NCBI GenBank assembly: GCA_024760905.1
Contig: CM045733.1
Span: forward strand, 41,037,001 to 41,101,000
Length of the DNA stretch: 64,000 bases
Source of the DNA: Plotosus lineatus
Taxonomy: Eukaryota; Chordata; Actinopteri; Siluriformes; Plotosidae
Direction: 5' to 3'
Numbering within the stretch: position 1 is the first letter of the stretch; each line of letters begins with the position of its first letter. Shown here in pieces: positions 42,472 through 54,700 of the stretch. The position numbers were made by a program, and so were the translations under genes. Below the pieces are notes generated by a model, which searched no databases, had not been told where the DNA came from, and saw nothing but the letters and a program-made list of their open reading frames with translations.

Positions 42472-44318
42472 GATATAGATGGCCGACTCATTGAATGCCT
42501 CACACAGAAAACAGAACTTGTCAAACTCAGCCTATCGGGCAACCACCATGAACACTATGAACTAATTGTCATTTCGGCCCCTTTAAACCTTTAAGCGTTT
42601 TATTTGCTAGAGCGGCAATCTTGATAAAAATCTTTGAAGGTGCTTTACAACATAAAAATATAAACATAAGATTTTGATAAACATAAGAGAAAAAAATAGT
42701 TAAAAGTGGTAAAAACACACATATTATAAATACGACTACTTATAGATAAAATGCAAATGAATGAGTTTAAAACTGTTTAAAAAGATGTGTCTTTAAGATG
42801 CGTTTGAAGTGATTGACTCTTTCTGACTGCTTGATATGGTTCGGAAGTTCATTCCACCATATAGGTCCCGTCACATTAAATGCACGATCTGCAAATGTTT
42901 CTCTGCGGACAAATGGAACCTGAGATACCGATGGTTGGAATGCATGTTTTCCCTGAGATTCTCCTGAAATGTCAATGTTGACCGGAGATAGTCAGGAGAC
43001 TGTCCATGAAGGCACTTCCATATCAAAGTCAACACTTTGTGCTCAATGCAAAGCCGTATAGGGAGCTAATGTAACTTTTTCAGTGCAGCTGTTGCACTTG
43101 AATATTTGTCTGTCTGCAGTACAAGCTTGGCAGCAAAGTTCTGGACTCGCTGTAGCTTCTGCAGTTTCTTGTCCTGAAGGCCAATATAAACAGCGTTTGC
43201 ATAGTATGAGTGGGAAATGACTGTTCCCAGCACCAACGTCTGACACGCTTCCTGTGTCAGAACTTGTCGAATATTTCTTAAGCATTGAAGACTATACATC
43301 CCCTTTTTGCACTTTGAAGTTATGTGCTCCGAGAAAGTGAACATTTTCATCGTTGATGTTAATATTTGTCACCTTGCACTTCCTAAGTCTTTGCCAAGAG
43401 CCGGAGTATATGGACTCGGTTTTAGCCAAATTCACTTTGAGACGGTTTTCGTCCATTCAGTTTTTAATCTGCACTGCAAGTTGTTGCTGTTGATATTTGG
43501 CTTGTATTTCAGACTGAACATTTATGGTCCCAAAGGAGTTCATAGGGGCATGATCGTCCGCATACCCATAGATGTTCAAAGATCTTCCATTGTGTTGGTG
43601 TAAATAGAGTACAACACTGGTCCTAGACACAAACACTGGTACAGAAAACTCCAATAGTCTGTCTGTAGAGTACACCTCATGAATATTAATCTTGCATACT
43701 CTCGGGCGTGGGTACGTGTCAAACCAGGTTAGATCCGAATCTCCAATTCTAAACCTGTCTTTCACTACCGCCAGTAAGACATCATGGTCGACTGTGTCAA
43801 ACTCGGTACTCAATTCTATGGCAACAAGCAATGACACTTACTGATGCTCCATGTTCCACAGTATAGCAGTAAACAATCTCACAAGAGCAGTTTCACAACT
43901 ATAGTTCTCATGGTAGGCAGATTGATAATCAGGCAAAAGATTGTTGGTATTGCAATGCTGCATGAACTGTTGAAGAGTAGCCTTCTCCAACACCTTTGAA
44001 AGGAAACCTAGGTTACTCACTGGTCGATACTCACTGGTCGATAATTGGAGAAAACCAGATCAAGCTCTGGCTTTTTAAGCAATGGTCTAATTATTGCTTA
44101 TTTCCATTGTTCTGTAAAGACACCGATCTCCAAAGATAAATTGACAATTTTTGTAATAATAGGGAGGATTGATTCACTAATTTCTTTTAACAGATGAGTT
44201 GCCATACAATCCAATTCACAAGATTTTGTTTTCAAGGTGGCTACTATTTTTCCTATTTCTGTCTCTGAGAGTGGTCTGAATTTTTCAAATTTTGTCACAT
44301 CGCTGCCTGTTGGTATGT

Positions 44319-44666
44319 CTGTCTTCCTTTTGGCTTTTTCCCTTTTACTCGGGAGTCGCCACAGCGAATCATCTGATTTGCACGTTTGATTTGGCAGAGG
44401 TTTTTACGTCGGATGCCCTTCCTGTCACAACCCTTTTTAGCAAGGGACAGAAACACGCTGACGACTTTGCAGCCTACTCTTTACAAAAGTCAGCAATGGT
44501 TCTTTTACATGCCTCACACCATAGACAGTGAGACATGGCCCGCCTTTGATAACCCAGTTAGCTGCACTGGGGGGGACAGTGACAACCTTGTGGAGAGTGG
44601 GACTCGAACCCCCAACCTTTGGATCAGCAATCCAGCGCCCTATACCACTAGACCACCACTGCCCCA
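44319..44666 (-). mobile_element. tRNA-derived SINE with RTE LINE tail, nested in the L2-like LINE
   Basis: A perfect 15-bp duplication TGCCTGTTGGTATGT lies at 44304-44318 and 44667-44681. It has the same family head (B box GGTTCGAGTCCC), the same LINE-leader-like segment and the same CTGTGGCGAC tail as the SINE at 24738. Confidence 0.95.
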
Positions 44667-45207
44667 TGCCTGTTGGTATGTACTTATCAATTAATTTAAA
44701 ATCTTTTCTGATCTTCAAAATTTTGTGAATAAACAGATCAGCAAAGTCCTCCGCCAGCTGTAGATCTGATTTAGCATCCAGAAGTGGGTTAGATTGATTA
44801 CACCCCGTTATGGATTTAAAAATACGATACAATTGTTTTGTATCACCTCTTGCCTTGACAATCCTGTCAGAGATCACAGCGTTCTTAGCTTGCTTCAATA
44901 ACCAGTTGTATTTGTTCCTCTCTTTCCTTAGTGCTGTAGCATGGTGATCTTCTCCATATCAACGAAATATCCTTTCACATCCCCGCACTCAATGTTTCTA
45001 CTGTGCCAGTTCCTGTTTGAACCAGAACTTGTTCTGTCTGATTGTCACTGTCCTTAATTTTATAGGACCATATTTGTCCAACGTTTCAATGACCTTAGTT
45101 TCAAAACAGTGTATTAGTTCACAAACAGAATCTTCTTTCAAAGGAATGTTGATTTCTTTCCTGAACTCATCCAGAGGAATATCAGCTATCTTTAGATACG
45201 AGATTTT

Positions 45208-45211
<4 letters not shown>

Positions 45212-45247
<36 letters not shown>
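45212..45247. repeat. (TA)n microsatellite
   Basis: A TA run inside the L2-like LINE. Confidence 0.93.
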
Positions 45248-45249
<2 letters not shown>

Positions 45250-45595
45250 TCCCTGGGAACATTCAGTGTTTGTCTGATGAGGCAGTGATCAGATACAAAC
45301 ACATCATCAGTACAAAATGTTATTTTGACGTCACTTCCTACTTTTGTGTATGATCAAGTACATGACCAGAAATATGTGTTGCGAACTGTACATGTTTTTC
45401 CAGTCCCATACAAGTCATTATGTCATCAGAACTAGTCTCGTCATTGATGTGAGTGTTGAAGTCACCCCTGATAATGGCATTTTTCAAGGTTGGGAGTGTG
45501 TCAGCCAAGAACTCTGCAAATTCGTCTATGAACTGACTGCCACCATGGGGTTCACTGAACCCTTTTTCTCCTTCAACAGCGCTTCTGATGGCCAA

Positions 45596-46060
45596 CCATA
45601 GCAGCCGGCACAAGGGAATTCATTACAGCCTGTGCCACCTGCGCCCAAAACAAATCCTCACACCGTGCCCCAGCGGGCCTCCTCCGACCTTTGCCCATCC
45701 CTCATCACCTCTGGTCACACATTGCTGTAGATTTCATTACAGGTCTAGCCCCATCAGAAGGAAACACCACCATCTTGACTATTGTAGACTGGTTATCAAA
45801 GGCAATCCATTTCATCCCTCTACCCAAGCTCCCATCCACAAGGGAGACAGCTGACCTGCTGATTCAGCAGGTCTGTGCTGCTACTTGTATGTCCCCCTTC
45901 ATGTAGGTAAATGGATTTCAACCCCCTCTTTTCCCCAGTCAGGAAACCAAAGTGGCTGTTACTTCAGTCTAAACCCATTTCCGAAGAGCACAGCAGGTGT
46001 GGAGGAAAGCTAGTGCTGCCCTGGAAAGGTCAGCAGCCTGGAACCAGCCGATTGCCACCG
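45596..46060 (+). pseudogene. Gypsy integrase, core region
   Basis: Motifs include the end of the zinc domain ([16 protein letters not shown], in two frames) and the catalytic core ([20 protein letters not shown], then [20 protein letters not shown]), followed after a deletion by QQVWRKASAALERSAAWNQ. The second and third catalytic residues fall in the deleted part. It is inactive. Confidence 0.75.
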
Positions 46061-46069
46061 GACACCTGC

Positions 46070-47584
46070 TTGATTTACTTGGCTTAATCTTCCTGGGTTT
46101 TTGCAAACCCATAGGTGTCAGTGACATGTTAAATCCTTTTTCTCCACTCTACTTGGTCTTTTGCCATTCTGCAGATGTGCAGAGTGGAGTTGCACCATCC
46201 ATTGATGTCATCGGACCACTTTTTCCACGGTCTGGCTCTCCTGTTGTTGCCCTCTTCAATGCCAGTAGTCGGACGTTTGATGATGCGGTGGTCCTTCATA
46301 CGGCATATGTGTCCAAAGCGGCCCATTTTGCACTTGATAATCATTTGTATCAGCATAGTTCTTGGTTTGATACTTTGGAGAACTTCTAATTTGGTGACAT
46401 GCTGGAACCAGCGGATTTTGAGGATATTAAGGTAGCAGTACATTTCAAATGCATTCATCCTGTGGATATCATCTTTGTGGAGGGTCCAGGTTTCGGCTGC
46501 GTACAGAAGGACGTTGAACACACAAGTATGCATAACTTGGATGTTTGTCTTGAGACCTATATCTCTGCTGTTCCAAACGTTGTTGAAGCTGTTGAATGCC
46601 CCTGTTGCCAGGCCAATCCTCCTTCTGATCTCTTTGCTGCAGTTGTTGTCCTGGGTCACCAAGCTTCCAAAGTAGACGAACTGTTCAACATTCTCAATCT
46701 CTTGGCTGCTGATCTTCAAGATGTTGTCATTCAGTTGCTTGCCAAAAACCAGGGTTTTCGTCTTATCAACATTGATTTTCAGTCCTGTCTTCTCTGAGTT
46801 GGCTACAACCATATTAAGACTATACTGGAGTTTCTCAGCAGTTTCTTCAAGGAGGTCAATGTCATCGGTGAATCTGATGTTTTTAATGATTTGTCCATGA
46901 ATAGAGATGCCCTGCATATTTTCCTACACACTTTGGAGAATGCGACCGAGATAGGTGATAAAAATAAATGGGGAAATGGGGTCCCCCTGTCTCGTGCCTT
47001 TTTCTTGTCTGAACCATTCAAGATCATTTCTGATGCGAACAGCAGCCTTGCTGGTGTCATAGATATTCTTCAAGATGCTGATGATTTTCTTTTCGCTGCC
47101 ATAGGATTGAGAGGATATAGAGCGGTGGGTAATACTGTCAAATGCTTTGGTGAAGTCAGTAAAGCAGTAATAAACCAATCTCCCTTGTTTTTGATGGTAT
47201 CCTCACCCGACCAGATGATTTCACCACCATTTAGTTCTCCTTTTCCAGTCCAGTAAGTTTCGGCAATTCTGAGCATGTCGCAGTTGTAAGGCTCCATTTC
47301 GTGTTGCAGCAGTTGTAGATTGCTATCTTTCCTCAAAGTCCGGACATTCCAAGTCCCAATCTTTAGTTGTTGTTTTGCTATTTTGAGATTGTCTTTGGTT
47401 TCTGGCTTGGTGCTTGAGTTGTTTTTTCCAGTAGTCAATTTATCAATCCAAGTCCGAGCCGGCATGGATGTATTGTGGATTTCATGTCATTGATTTCGAA
47501 TGTGTTTGCTTTTCCAACCATGGTATCTCCACCCCATGGTAAACCCTCCTTTTTCAACTTGGCGTTGGACAGGCTTAGGCGGAC
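46070..47584 (-). mobile_element. LINE with internal deletion, nested in the gypsy integrase
   Basis: The flanking duplication is GACACCTGC (46061-46069 and 47585-47593). On the minus strand the endonuclease start (KIGTWNVRTLRKDSNLQLL then ELNGGEIIWSGEDT) is joined after about 120 codons to reverse transcriptase (FTDFTKAFDSITHRSI, EKGTRQGDPISPFIFI, FTDDIDLLEE) and the C-terminal GRFGHICRMKDHRI block. Most of the endonuclease is deleted. The clade is RTE-like or a relative. Confidence 0.85.
46129..47465 (-). pseudogene. Deleted LINE ORF (endonuclease start fused to reverse transcriptase)
   Basis: Three overlapping frames (47465-47070, 47178-46924, 46917-46129) carry pieces of one protein. The metal-site motif in the last RT block reads FTDD in place of the usual F/YADD. 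It is not functional. Confidence 0.8.
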
Positions 47585-48000
47585 GACACCTGCACTGGAC
47601 TATAAAGTAGGCTAACAGGTTTGGGTCTCCTTAAGACACCTTCCTCTTCACACAGATTCCCCAAAAATGGCTCCCAAGTACATCAGTCACCTACACCATT
47701 GAACGCATCATAAACACCTGACTAAAATTCCCTGCAGCACTCAAGGTACACCCAGTCTTTCTTGTCTCCCTGGTGAAATCTGTGGTGGAAAGCCCTCTTC
47801 ATCCTTCTACTGACCCACCACCCCTCTGCCTGGCTTGTCGATGGACACTCAGCTTACTCAGTCAACAGCATAATAGATGTCCGTAGGTGGGGGTCATGGC
47901 TACCAGTACCTGGTGGACTGGGAAAGGTATGGTCCCAATTAATGCTCCTGGGTCTCTCGATCCCTGATCCTAGACCCTGACCTGCTGACTAACCTTTACA
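47585..48000 (+). pseudogene. Gypsy integrase C-terminus and chromodomain-like end
   Basis: The translation resumes with TPALDYKVG and QVWVSLRHLPLHTDSPKMAP, then FPAALKVHPVFLVSLVKSVV, the conserved gypsy integrase tail. GYQYLVDWERYGPN is a chromodomain-type motif. Stops break the frame. It joins the part ending at 46069 once the LINE at 46070-47584 is removed. Confidence 0.75.
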
Positions 48001-48056
48001 ATAGGTTCCAGACAAGCCTGGCAAACACCAAGCGGTGTCCATTGGGGGGGGGGTAC

Positions 48057-48495
48057 TGTTATGGTTTGTGTTTTGTGAGGTTTTATTTTGGTGGTTCATT
48101 GGTTCATTGGTTTGTTTTAATTCTGTGTTCTCCCCAGCAGTGCAGGCTGAGGGGTGTGGCTGACCTACTTCTGGCTGAGTGCAGCAGAGCATACCTGATC
48201 TGACTTCTCAATCAACTCACTATAAAGACCAATTGCACCTTCCTCTTGCTGTCAGAAGATTGATTTGTCGTACTTGTTTGGTAGGTTGTGTTTTCTCCTG
48301 TTTTGTTTTTTTTGCGCTGTATTCAGCCAGCCTTCCCAGCCACAGTCTTCAGTGTTTACCATTAATTTTCTTCGGCATCCCCAGTGTTTGTTACTGTTTA
48401 TTTTCTTCGGTGTCTCGACCGAGTTAATAAACCTTGCCTGTTGAATCATCGTCTCCTGCAAATCCTGGGTCCGACTGAAAGTTCAAACCTTAACA
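48057..48495 (+). repeat. Gypsy 3' LTR
   Basis: This 439-bp LTR is preceded by a run of G (48043-48053), the polypurine tract. It contains AATAAA at about 48427. It is clearly diverged from the 5' LTR, with indels, so the gypsy is older than the element inside its 5' LTR. Confidence 0.9.
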
Positions 48496-50775
48496 AAATG
48501 AATATTTGTTCCGTTGTGTTTCATTTCTTTCAGAATTCAGTTTGTTCTTTCCTTAACCCTTGGTCTATTCCCTTTTTTATCCTATTAACTTTCTTCAAAA
48601 TGTCTTGCTCACTACCGGTAACAGGGTTACACCTCTCCAACCCTTACATTCTCTGATGTCACCTATTTTGGGGGTTTTTACTATCGATCCTTTCTTCCAT
48701 TCATTTGGTATTTTTTCTTCATTCCATATTTTGTTGATAAGTTTTGTTTCTTTAACCTCTATGTTCTTTTTATTTCACTTTCAACTATTTGTATATTAAA
48801 TGCATCTATCTTTCCCAGATCTTCTACTATCACATTTGTTGGTTCATCTATATTTAGTACTTCATTGAAGTGTTCCCTCCATCTCACCATTCTTCTTTTC
48901 CTTTTAGTATTTCTCCATGTTTGTTCTTCACAAATGCTCATTTTCTCCCCCCTTTTCCTGTTAGTTTCTTTGTGATCCTGTAAAGCTGGTTACTTCTTCC
49001 ATTTTCTGCTGCCTTTTCAGCTTCCTGTGCTAGTTCATTTACTCACTACTTTTTTGTTCTCTCTTACACTTCTTTTTACTACTTTGTCTTGTTGTTCTTT
49101 TTCACATATCCAAGCACGTCTTTAACAGCTTCCACATAGATGGTCACGACTTGAGCATTATGATGTTCATTTATTTCTAATGTTGCAAATCTATTCACTT
49201 CTATTGTGTACTGTTTCTTTACTGTTTCTTCACTTCTGTCATTCAATCTTTTGTACATTCAGACTAGGTGTTATCTTGTTCTTTTCTGCATGATTATTGA
49301 GCATGATCTTTATCTTTGTTTCTACCAAGTAGTGATCACTGTTCACGTCAAGCAGTGTGTCAGTGATGGTGTACCCATTTAATTCTCAGAATTCACACAA
49401 GTTTTTACCATTCTCGTTTCTTGCTCTCGTTTCATGCTTTCCAAGGAGCTTTTCTTTTCCCTTTCCTGTGTTGTTGTTACTCAATTTAGCATTCAAGTCA
49501 TCCATGATTATCACCATATCATGCTAGTTACATTTTTCTATTGTTGTCTGTAGTTGTTTGTAAAAATCTTCTTTGTTTGCATCATTTCTTGGGGCATGTA
49601 GCTGTACTATTGTGACTCTTTTATACTTGGAGTAGAACCAGGCACTTATAATTCGGCTACTAATTGAAGTTCACTCCATTAGTGATCCAGTAGCTTTTGG
49701 GCTTATGGTTGCTTTTCCATGTTGGTGCTCTTCATCTTCCCCAGCATAGAGGATCGTTTCTCTGGTGGTTAGTGTTGTTCTGCCTGCAGCTGTCCACCTG
49801 CACTTACTGATTCCAAGTACTTCTATCTTGTAATTTTGCATTTTTTTCATTACTTGGGCAGGGCAGTTATTCCTGTTGTATACATTGTTCTGGTGTTCTA
49901 TGTCCCTACACATGTTATGATCTTGGGGTCAATGATGGATCGTGTTGGTCATTGGGTTTCCCGAATGTTTTGGCACAGTGGTGTCATACTGCTGTCAGTG
50001 TCTTGTACTTGGATTACCCATTTCTTCATTTTTTCTGTATGTTTGCTCATCTATGGTTTCTGTACTCATTTTCTTTTTTCCTGGAGTGGGTTCTTATTAG
50101 CCTTCTCCCCAACCTCCAACATGGGGGACCAGGGGTTTCCTTCCCTAAGATAATCTGCCTGCCAGGTTTATGAATTTTATTTCCCTGGGTTTGTAATCAG
50201 AGATTTCCTTGTCGTAGATCAGTAGTTCCAAACCTTTTTTACTCCTGCACCCCTAAAAGATTTTGCTCTGACCTCACACCCCCTACATTTTATACTTTGT
50301 TCAAGGATAAAGGATGTGAAATAATACTAAATTTTATCAAAATATATTTATTTCGATTTCCAAAGTTACAGCCATGCTTCTCGCATCCCCTGGAATGATG
50401 TCTCGCACCCCTGGTTGGAAACCCCTGTCTTAGATGGACTGCCAACCAAAGCTCCATCTATCCGGCAATTAACCCATAGCTGGGGCAAGGTTGGTGAATG
50501 CCAGCACATGTCCACACAACGGTGGGCCTGCAAACTGCACATCTGGGGTCCTTGCTGCTCCAAGATCCCTTACAGTTTAGCCTGGAGTCATAAGATGCCC
50601 AATTACCATGTTTGGCAATGGGTAGCGTGGTACTGCAAGAGTCTTGGTGATGGATAGACAATATACTGGCAGGGAGAGTCTATCGCACTTTGCTTTTCTT
50701 TTCGCCTATTGTCTAGCCACTGGCAGTAACCTGTAAGCAGGTGATGGCACACAAAACTACACTCAACACTACTAC
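48496..50775 (-). mobile_element. Old LINE, 5' leader, endonuclease and RT start (part 1)
   Basis: On the minus strand, the leader (50775-49950) precedes an endonuclease with MKKMQNYKIEVLGISKCRWT, TTLTTRETILYAGEDEE and LHAPRNDANKEDFYKQLQ, then DLNAKLSNNNTGKG and LLDVNSDHYLVETKIKIML. Linker sequence (RWREHFNEVLNIDEPT) and the RT start (TEQIF) follow. Stops and deletions are frequent. It continues at 31402-31157 and 28921-28455. A hAT MITE interrupts the leader. Confidence 0.75.
50220..50427. mobile_element. hAT-type MITE
   Basis: The ends are CAGTAGTTCCAAACC and, inverted, CAGGGGTTTCCAACC. The 8-bp duplications TCGTAGAT (50212-50219) and TCTTAGAT (50428-50435) match at seven of eight positions. 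It lies in the leader of the old LINE. Confidence 0.9.
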
Positions 50776-51739
50776 TACTTCATGTTCGCATCACATACAC
50801 CGTGTGACATAGCCAATCACTCAAATGTGAAAATGATTCCTTCTGCTCCCCGAACCACTCTTTCATTATTTGAGTCCCCATTGTATTTCCGCGCCATCAG
50901 GGAACAAAAGTCCATTGATTTGATAACCTGCTAATTCAGTACATTCAGCTCATAATTCTTATGCTGTGGTCAAGGCTAAATGCGCTCCATGAAAATGTTA
51001 TAGTGTGCAAGTTTTTGTTTGGCTGGGCAGTGTTTGTGTGTGTATATTCAAATGAATGAATAAAAGAATATATATTTAGTATTTTATGTCATATAGTATG
51101 TCATGTTTTGATTCAGTCGTCACTAAAAACATGCAGCCATTTGTTTTGTCACACAAAAGTGTAACACTCCTGAAAATAAACCCTAATATTTGTCCATGAC
51201 ACATTAATGAATTATATTTTTGTACATTTTTTAAAAATACATTTTAAGGCATGACAATAGCAGAAGACTTGCACAGTACTGTATAATTTTTATTGAAAAT
51301 TTTTTAAGTGCTCAATTTTGTCTCCCTCTACCAGTTGTGCCTGGAATTGGACCCCACCCCCCAAGTCTTTTACAGAAATTAGGTGTAAACAAGTTTGTGT
51401 AACAATAAATGAACACTGTTTCAAGTGTTTAATGTCTAGTCATTAAGTACTAAGCACTTAGTGTTTGGCTATAATGCAAGTTTTTGAGTGCCTCTCTCTA
51501 AAATCAGATTTCGTCGTTTATAAGCTCAGCTTGGGAGTCTGTGATGTTAAAGATTAAACCTTTGTGGTGTTTGAGGCGATATCTCATGTTTTGGAAGTTC
51601 TTTTGATCAGTACATTTTCTCACTAGCTTGCTTTGGGAGGAGGGAAAGAGAAGGATCATAAGTATCATATAACACAGACTACACAATACTGACAGTAACT
51701 CTCCTAGTCCTACTTTAGTACAATTTCCGTAAATTCTCC
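50776..51739. other. Stretch without a recognised gene
   Basis: AT-rich non-coding sequence between the old LINE and the pair of RTE LINEs. A short 60-codon frame on the minus strand at 51686-51504 has no recognised family. Confidence 0.4.
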
Positions 51740-51755
51740 AGGAATGTTACTGTCT

Positions 51756-54700
51756 TCTTCTTTTACTTTCGGCTGCTCCCTTCAGGGGTCGCCACAGCAA
51801 ATCATCCGCCTCCACCTCACCCTGTCCTCCGCATCTTCTTTTCTGACTCCAACGACCTTCATGTCTTCCTTCACCACATCCATAAATCTCTTCTTCGGTT
51901 TTCCTCGAGGCCTTCTGCCTGGTAGTTCCAACCTCAGCATCCTACTGCCAATATACTCACTATCCCTCCTCTGTACATGTCCAAACCATCTCAATCTAGC
52001 CTCTCTGACTTTGTCTCCAAAACATCTTACGTGGGCTGTCCCTCTGATATACTCATTTCTGATCCTATCCATCCTCGTTACTCCCAGGGAGAACCTCAAC
52101 ATTTTCATCTCTGCTACCTCCAGCTCTGCCTCCTGCCTTTTCCTCAGCGCCACTGTTTCTAAGCCATACAACATCGCTGGCCTCACCACCATCTTGTACA
52201 CTTTTCCCTTCATTCTTGCTGACACTCTCCTATCGCACATCACACCGGATACTTTGCTCCAACCATTCCAGCCTGCCTGCACACGCTTCTTCACCTCTTT
52301 TCCACACTCTCCATTGCTCTGGATTGTTGAGCCTAAGTACTTAAAATCCTCCACCTTCGTTATCTCTGCTCCCTGTAACATCACCGTTCCTCCTGGGTCC
52401 TTCTCATTCACACACATGTATTCTGATTTTCTGAGGCTAACCTTCATTCCTCTCCTTTCCAGGGCATACCTCCACCTCTCTAGATTTTCCTGCACTTGTT
52501 CTCTGCTCTCACTACAGATCATGATGTCATCTGCAAACATCATAGTCCATGGAGATTCTTGTCTCACCTCGTCTGTCAGCCTGTCCATCACCATAGCAAA
52601 CAAGAAGGGGCTCAGAACTGACCCTTGATGCAGTCCCTCCTCCACCTTGAATTCGTCGGTCACACCGACAGCACACCTCACCACTGTCTTACATCTCTCA
52701 TACATGTCCTGCACCACTCTAACATACTTCTCTGCCACTCCAGACTTCCTCATGCAATACCACAGTTCTTCTCTTGGCACCCTGTCATATGCTTTTTCCA
52801 GATCCACAAAGGCACAATGTAGCTCCCTCTGACCTTCTCTGTACTTCTCTATTAACATCCTCAAGGCAAACATTGCATCTGTGGTGCTCTTTCTTGGCAT
52901 GAAACCAAACTGTTGTTCACAAATGCTGACCTCTGCCCTTAGTCTAGCTTCCACTATTCTTTCCCATAACTTCATCGTATGGCTCATCAACTTTATCCCT
53001 CTGTAGTTGCCACAACTCTGCACGTCTCCCTTGTTCTTAAAAATGGGCACCAGCACACTTCTCCTCCACTCCTCCGGCATCTGCTCACTCTCTAGTACCT
53101 TGTTGAATGTTCTTGTCAGAAAATCTACTGCTACCTCTCCTAGACACTTCCATACCTCCACAGGTATATCATCAGGACCAACTGCCTTTCCATTCTTCAT
53201 CCTCTTCAATGCCCTTCTCACTTCACCCTTACTGATCTTTGCTACATCCTGCTCCTCAATGGTTACCTCTTCTACTCTTTTCTCTCTCATTTTCCTCATT
53301 CATCAGCTCTTCAAAGTACTCTTTCCATCTTCCCAGCACACTTCTGTCATTAGTCAATAGAGTTCCCTCTCTGTCCTTTATCAATCTAACTTGCTGCACG
53401 TCCTTCCCATCTCTATTTCTCTGCTGTGCCAACCTGTATAGATCATTTTCTCCCTCTTTACTATCCAACCTATCATATAAGTCATCATATGCCCTCTGTT
53501 TGGCCTTAGCCACTGCTACTTTCGCCTTACGCTGTGTCTTCCTGTACTCCTGTTTACTCTCTTCGGTCCTCTCAATGTCCCACTTCTTCTTGGCTAACCT
53601 CTTCCTTTGTACACACTCCTGCACTTCCTCATTCCACCACCAAGTCTCCTTATCTACTTTCCTTCCAGAGGACACACCAAGTACTCTCCTACCTGTGTCC
53701 CTGATCACATTTGCTGTGGTTGTCCAGTCATTTGGAAGCACTTCCTGGCCACCCAAAGCCTGTTTCAACTCCTCCTTGAAGACAACACGACACTCTTCCT
53801 TTTTCAGCTTCCACCACCTTGTCTTCTGCTCTGCCTTTGCTTTTTTCATTTTTCTCACCATCAGAGTCATCCTGCACACCACCATCCTATGCTGTTTGGC
53901 AACACTCTCACCCACGATGACTTTGCAGTCACTGACTTCCTTCAAATTACATCGCCTACACAAGATGTAGTCTACCTGTGTGCTCCTACCTCCGCTTTTA
54001 TAAGTCACCCGATGCTCCTGTTTCTTCTCGAAGAAAGTATTCACCACAGCCATTTCCATCCTTTTTGCAAAATCTATCAACATCTGTCCTTCTGCGTTCC
54101 TGTCTTGGATACCAAACCTGCCCATCACTTCCTCGTCCCCTCTGTTTCCTGCACCAACATGTCCATTGAAGTCTGCACCAATGACCACTCTTTCACCTCT
54201 GGTGGTACTCTGCATCACTTCATCTAAATCACTCCAGAATCTCTCCTTCTCTTCTAGCTCACATCCTGCCTGTGGGGCATAAGCACTAACAACATTGAGC
54301 ATTACACCTTCAATTTCTAACTTGAGACTCATCACTCTGTCTGACACTCTTTTCACTTTTAGAACATTCCTGACAAACTCCTCCTTCAAGATGACTCCGA
54401 CTCCATTTCTCTTCCCATCCACACCGCGATAAAATAGCTTAAACCCTGCTCCTAAGCTTTTAGCTTTGCTACCTTTCCACCTGGTCTCCTGAACACACAG
54501 TATGTCCACCTTCCTCCTCTGCATCATGTCAACCAGCTCTCTACCTTTTCTGTGCATAGTTCCAACATTCATAGTCCCCACTCTCAGTCCGAGACTCATG
54601 CCTTTCCTCTTCTCTCTCTGCCTACGGACACGCCTCCCACCTCTCCTTCTTCGACGTCTTCGACCAACAGTAGTCCAATTTCCATCAGCACCCTGTTGAT

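Larger units (their letters stand above)
39226..42595 (+). pseudogene. Gypsy protease remnant, split by an RTE LINE
   Basis: The first half (DSDNDENFIDLELVKLDHL, 39232-39340) and second half (IECLTQKTELVKLSLSG, 42489-42590) join exactly when the RTE LINE at 39341-42471 is removed. The aspartic protease DSG signature reads DSD, so the active site appears lost. After 42595 the frame stops and the expected reverse transcriptase is absent. Confidence 0.7.
42596..45595 (-). mobile_element. CR1/L2-group LINE, replacing the gypsy reverse transcriptase region
   Basis: On the minus strand, in order: endonuclease (IIRGDFNTHIND, SGHVLDHT; 45613-45338), a linker (45213-44998), RT N-terminal part (44298-43838), RT core (TEFDTVDHDVLL, IYGYADDHA; 43837-43457) and C-terminal piece (43350-43066). 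Many stops and frameshifts are present. A SINE (44319-44666) and a TA array (45212-45247) interrupt it. The borders with gypsy sequence are approximate. Confidence 0.82.
31403..48495 (+). mobile_element. Ty3/gypsy LTR retrotransposon (chromovirus type) with multiple nested insertions
   Basis: The 5' LTR is 31403-38114, itself interrupted by a retrovirus-like element, and the 3' LTR is 48057-48495. Both begin TGTTATGGTTT and end AACA. Between them are gag (38131-39225), a protease remnant (39226-39340 and 42489-42595), integrase (45596-46060) and a chromodomain-like end (47585-48000). Reverse transcriptase and RNase H are missing. Insertions inside are an RTE LINE (39341-42471), an L2-like LINE (about 42596-45595) and another LINE (46070-47584). 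I saw no clean 5-bp flanking duplication, so the insertion site may have been altered. Confidence 0.88.
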
